Source: Chloroflexota bacterium
GTDB lineage: Bacteria; Chloroflexota; Anaerolineae; Anaerolineales; Anaerolineaceae
DNA length: 36,820 nt
Assembly (NCBI GenBank): GCA_021789855.1
Contig: JAJYIW010000007.1
Span: 1-36,820 of the forward strand
Direction: 5' to 3'
Shown here: in pieces, positions 36,601 to 36,820 of the stretch
Numbering within the stretch: the first letter of the stretch is position 1
How the letters are laid out: each line of letters starts with the position of its first letter
Translations under genes and position numbers: made by a program
Notes under the pieces: model-generated
The model's database searches: none
Told to the model about the DNA's origin: nothing
Seen by the model: only the letters and a program-made list of their open reading frames with translations

Positions 36601-36820
36601 TTACCCCTGACGCGATCAGAGGCAGCCATCCCGATCCGATCCGGCGATCGCCTCTTCGGGGTCCTGGACGTCCAGAGCAATCAGGTGGATGCTTTTTCGG
36701 ATGAAGATATCCATGTTCTAACGCTATTAGCCGATCAGTTAACGATCGCTGTGCTCAACACCCAGCTGGTTGAACAACACCAACAGCAGGTGGAACGCGA
36801 GAAACGCCTGTCTGATATCA
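33625..36820 (+). CDS. Large multi-GAF sensor protein (periplasmic/extracellular domain, TM, HAMP, repeated GAF); truncated by window end; not in ORF track
   Basis: Hand translation from ATG 33625 (MHNPPVKKSVRKTIIGSSLIAALAIFLILEGFFYFHDR...) stays open to 36820; TM SLVLLPVIALLATGIAWLVSARV, HAMP-like, GAF-like SEAALPIAYGGQIIGVLHSQSDQPGAFDDDTMEALAIIAAQLANT and RSEAAIPIRSGDRLFGVLDVQSNQVDAFSDEDIHVLTLLADQLTIAV. Confidence 0.9.
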   Translation, partial: MHNPPVKKSVRKTIIGSSLIAALAIFLILEGFFYFHDRSQLHQQASNHLRILLSNQVAELNKANGARQKVLDGLAKQANWIALAGQSVSHPNDPSNLQTLVNLLRTSLDQNGQGLFDQLVLLAPDGHIVASTQAGWEGKQFGAVNPLQDHSNSARVILVPYAAPLLPNQWVIATIQPVLKNGTAIAALAGITSLEVPQLTHAVIGLYPGSDLYFAAQGYFTRLNPNGQPGAAQALTSQARPEINRLMNASTQPAVIEFSSTDQGAVLSAGQSIPGLNAGIIIEYPVRWLEAPLLNSFLWSLVLLPVIALLATGIAWLVSARVTWPWHIILTSLQQFLAGDREKRITLQRDDESGQLANLFNHIADDLSTVYTETDHRLIEKTHHFQKASQIIQTIASIETIDTLFSTTCNLIVEQFNRYNASIYLLDESKKVLFLAHRSGPVADGVWWKNNRLAVNANSLIGWTASANQARIIQTVNPYPFANPDFLLPEIQSEAALPIAYGGQIIGVLHSQSDQPGAFDDDTMEALAIIAAQLANTYRHHQNLQATEDTLQEITLLSEASRQIIHARNETEIYQTTSLALRHVSYLSAVLAVKYDRLHFVSIYNPATHEQPDLGQWKSIKTEGILPYLPPGKSYFIQELNKAPAPFTEMVLPLRTIGGQSAVMIPVYSSTLLAGLIILATQDRSTLEAARLQPYLALGEIIGQMIASLRQIQQADDLKNSLNASAAIGMIAGPAMSLQQVYSTTYTQILNLMGDVSFMIALYHPDSATIDFPFVMENQIPIQLDPIPLGEGLTSRLIKEQKAILLVDNVEDEAKALGAKTVGQPARSWLGVPLVLDDQVTGAIIVQDIIQERRFSARDIEILNFLGHQIAVSIRIAQAVETLGKSSQRLQTAAVIAREISTDFQLKTLLKHSVSLVQERFGLYHVAIYLFDPANEYLVLRESAGEASEQLKLDGFKYPQGSQSPVGRAAMTGLTVVANLGRQDASDSPHPLLPLTRSEAAIPIRSGDRLFGVLDVQSNQVDAFSDEDIHVLTLLADQLTIAVLNTQLVEQHQQQVEREKRLSDI

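Noticed and set aside
1-36820. CRISPR array, toxin-antitoxin pair, retron or known defence island
   Set aside because: No regularly spaced repeats, reverse transcriptase, Cas or typical toxin-antitoxin genes were seen on reading.

Overview
GC-rich bacterial chromosome segment. Gene content and order (monoderm-type Tad locus, baseplate-J-like membrane protein + ruvX + mltG, long-form HPF next to ComF, type 2 IDI + polyprenyl synthase) suggest Chloroflexota/Anaerolineae; that is inference, no search was run. Contents from left to right: malQ 3' part; EamA transporter; Fe/Mn SOD; ferredoxin; fumarase/aspartase-family lyase; ROK/polyphosphate glucokinase; mltG; ruvX; baseplate-J-like protein; Nramp transporter + UspA; xylulokinase; HMA metal-binding protein; folB; hpf; comF; a Tad/Flp pilus cluster on the minus strand (tadC, tadB, cpaF, REC-cpaE fusion, cpaB, polytopic membrane protein, flp pilin); a two-gene SPFH module; sucCD; acyl carrier protein; fni; polyprenyl synthetase; an IS110-family element; a lipoprotein; a decayed methyltransferase fragment; tRNA-Gly(CCC); a response regulator; and a large multi-GAF sensor protein cut by the window end. 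Three items are absent from the supplied ORF track: the 48-aa Flp pilin (22351..22497, -), the >1060-aa GAF sensor (33625..end, +) and a methyltransferase pseudogene (about 32280..32513, -). Strongest second-look items: the IS110-like element with terminal inverted repeats and a structured ~300-nt leader (bridge-RNA candidate); an inverted, broken copy of tRNA-Gly just upstream of the real tRNA-Gly, next to the dead methyltransferase; three intergenic compound hairpins sharing a CCGCCG/CGGCGG stem; and the SPFH protein with a C-terminal excisionase-like HTH plus its uncharacterised partner.
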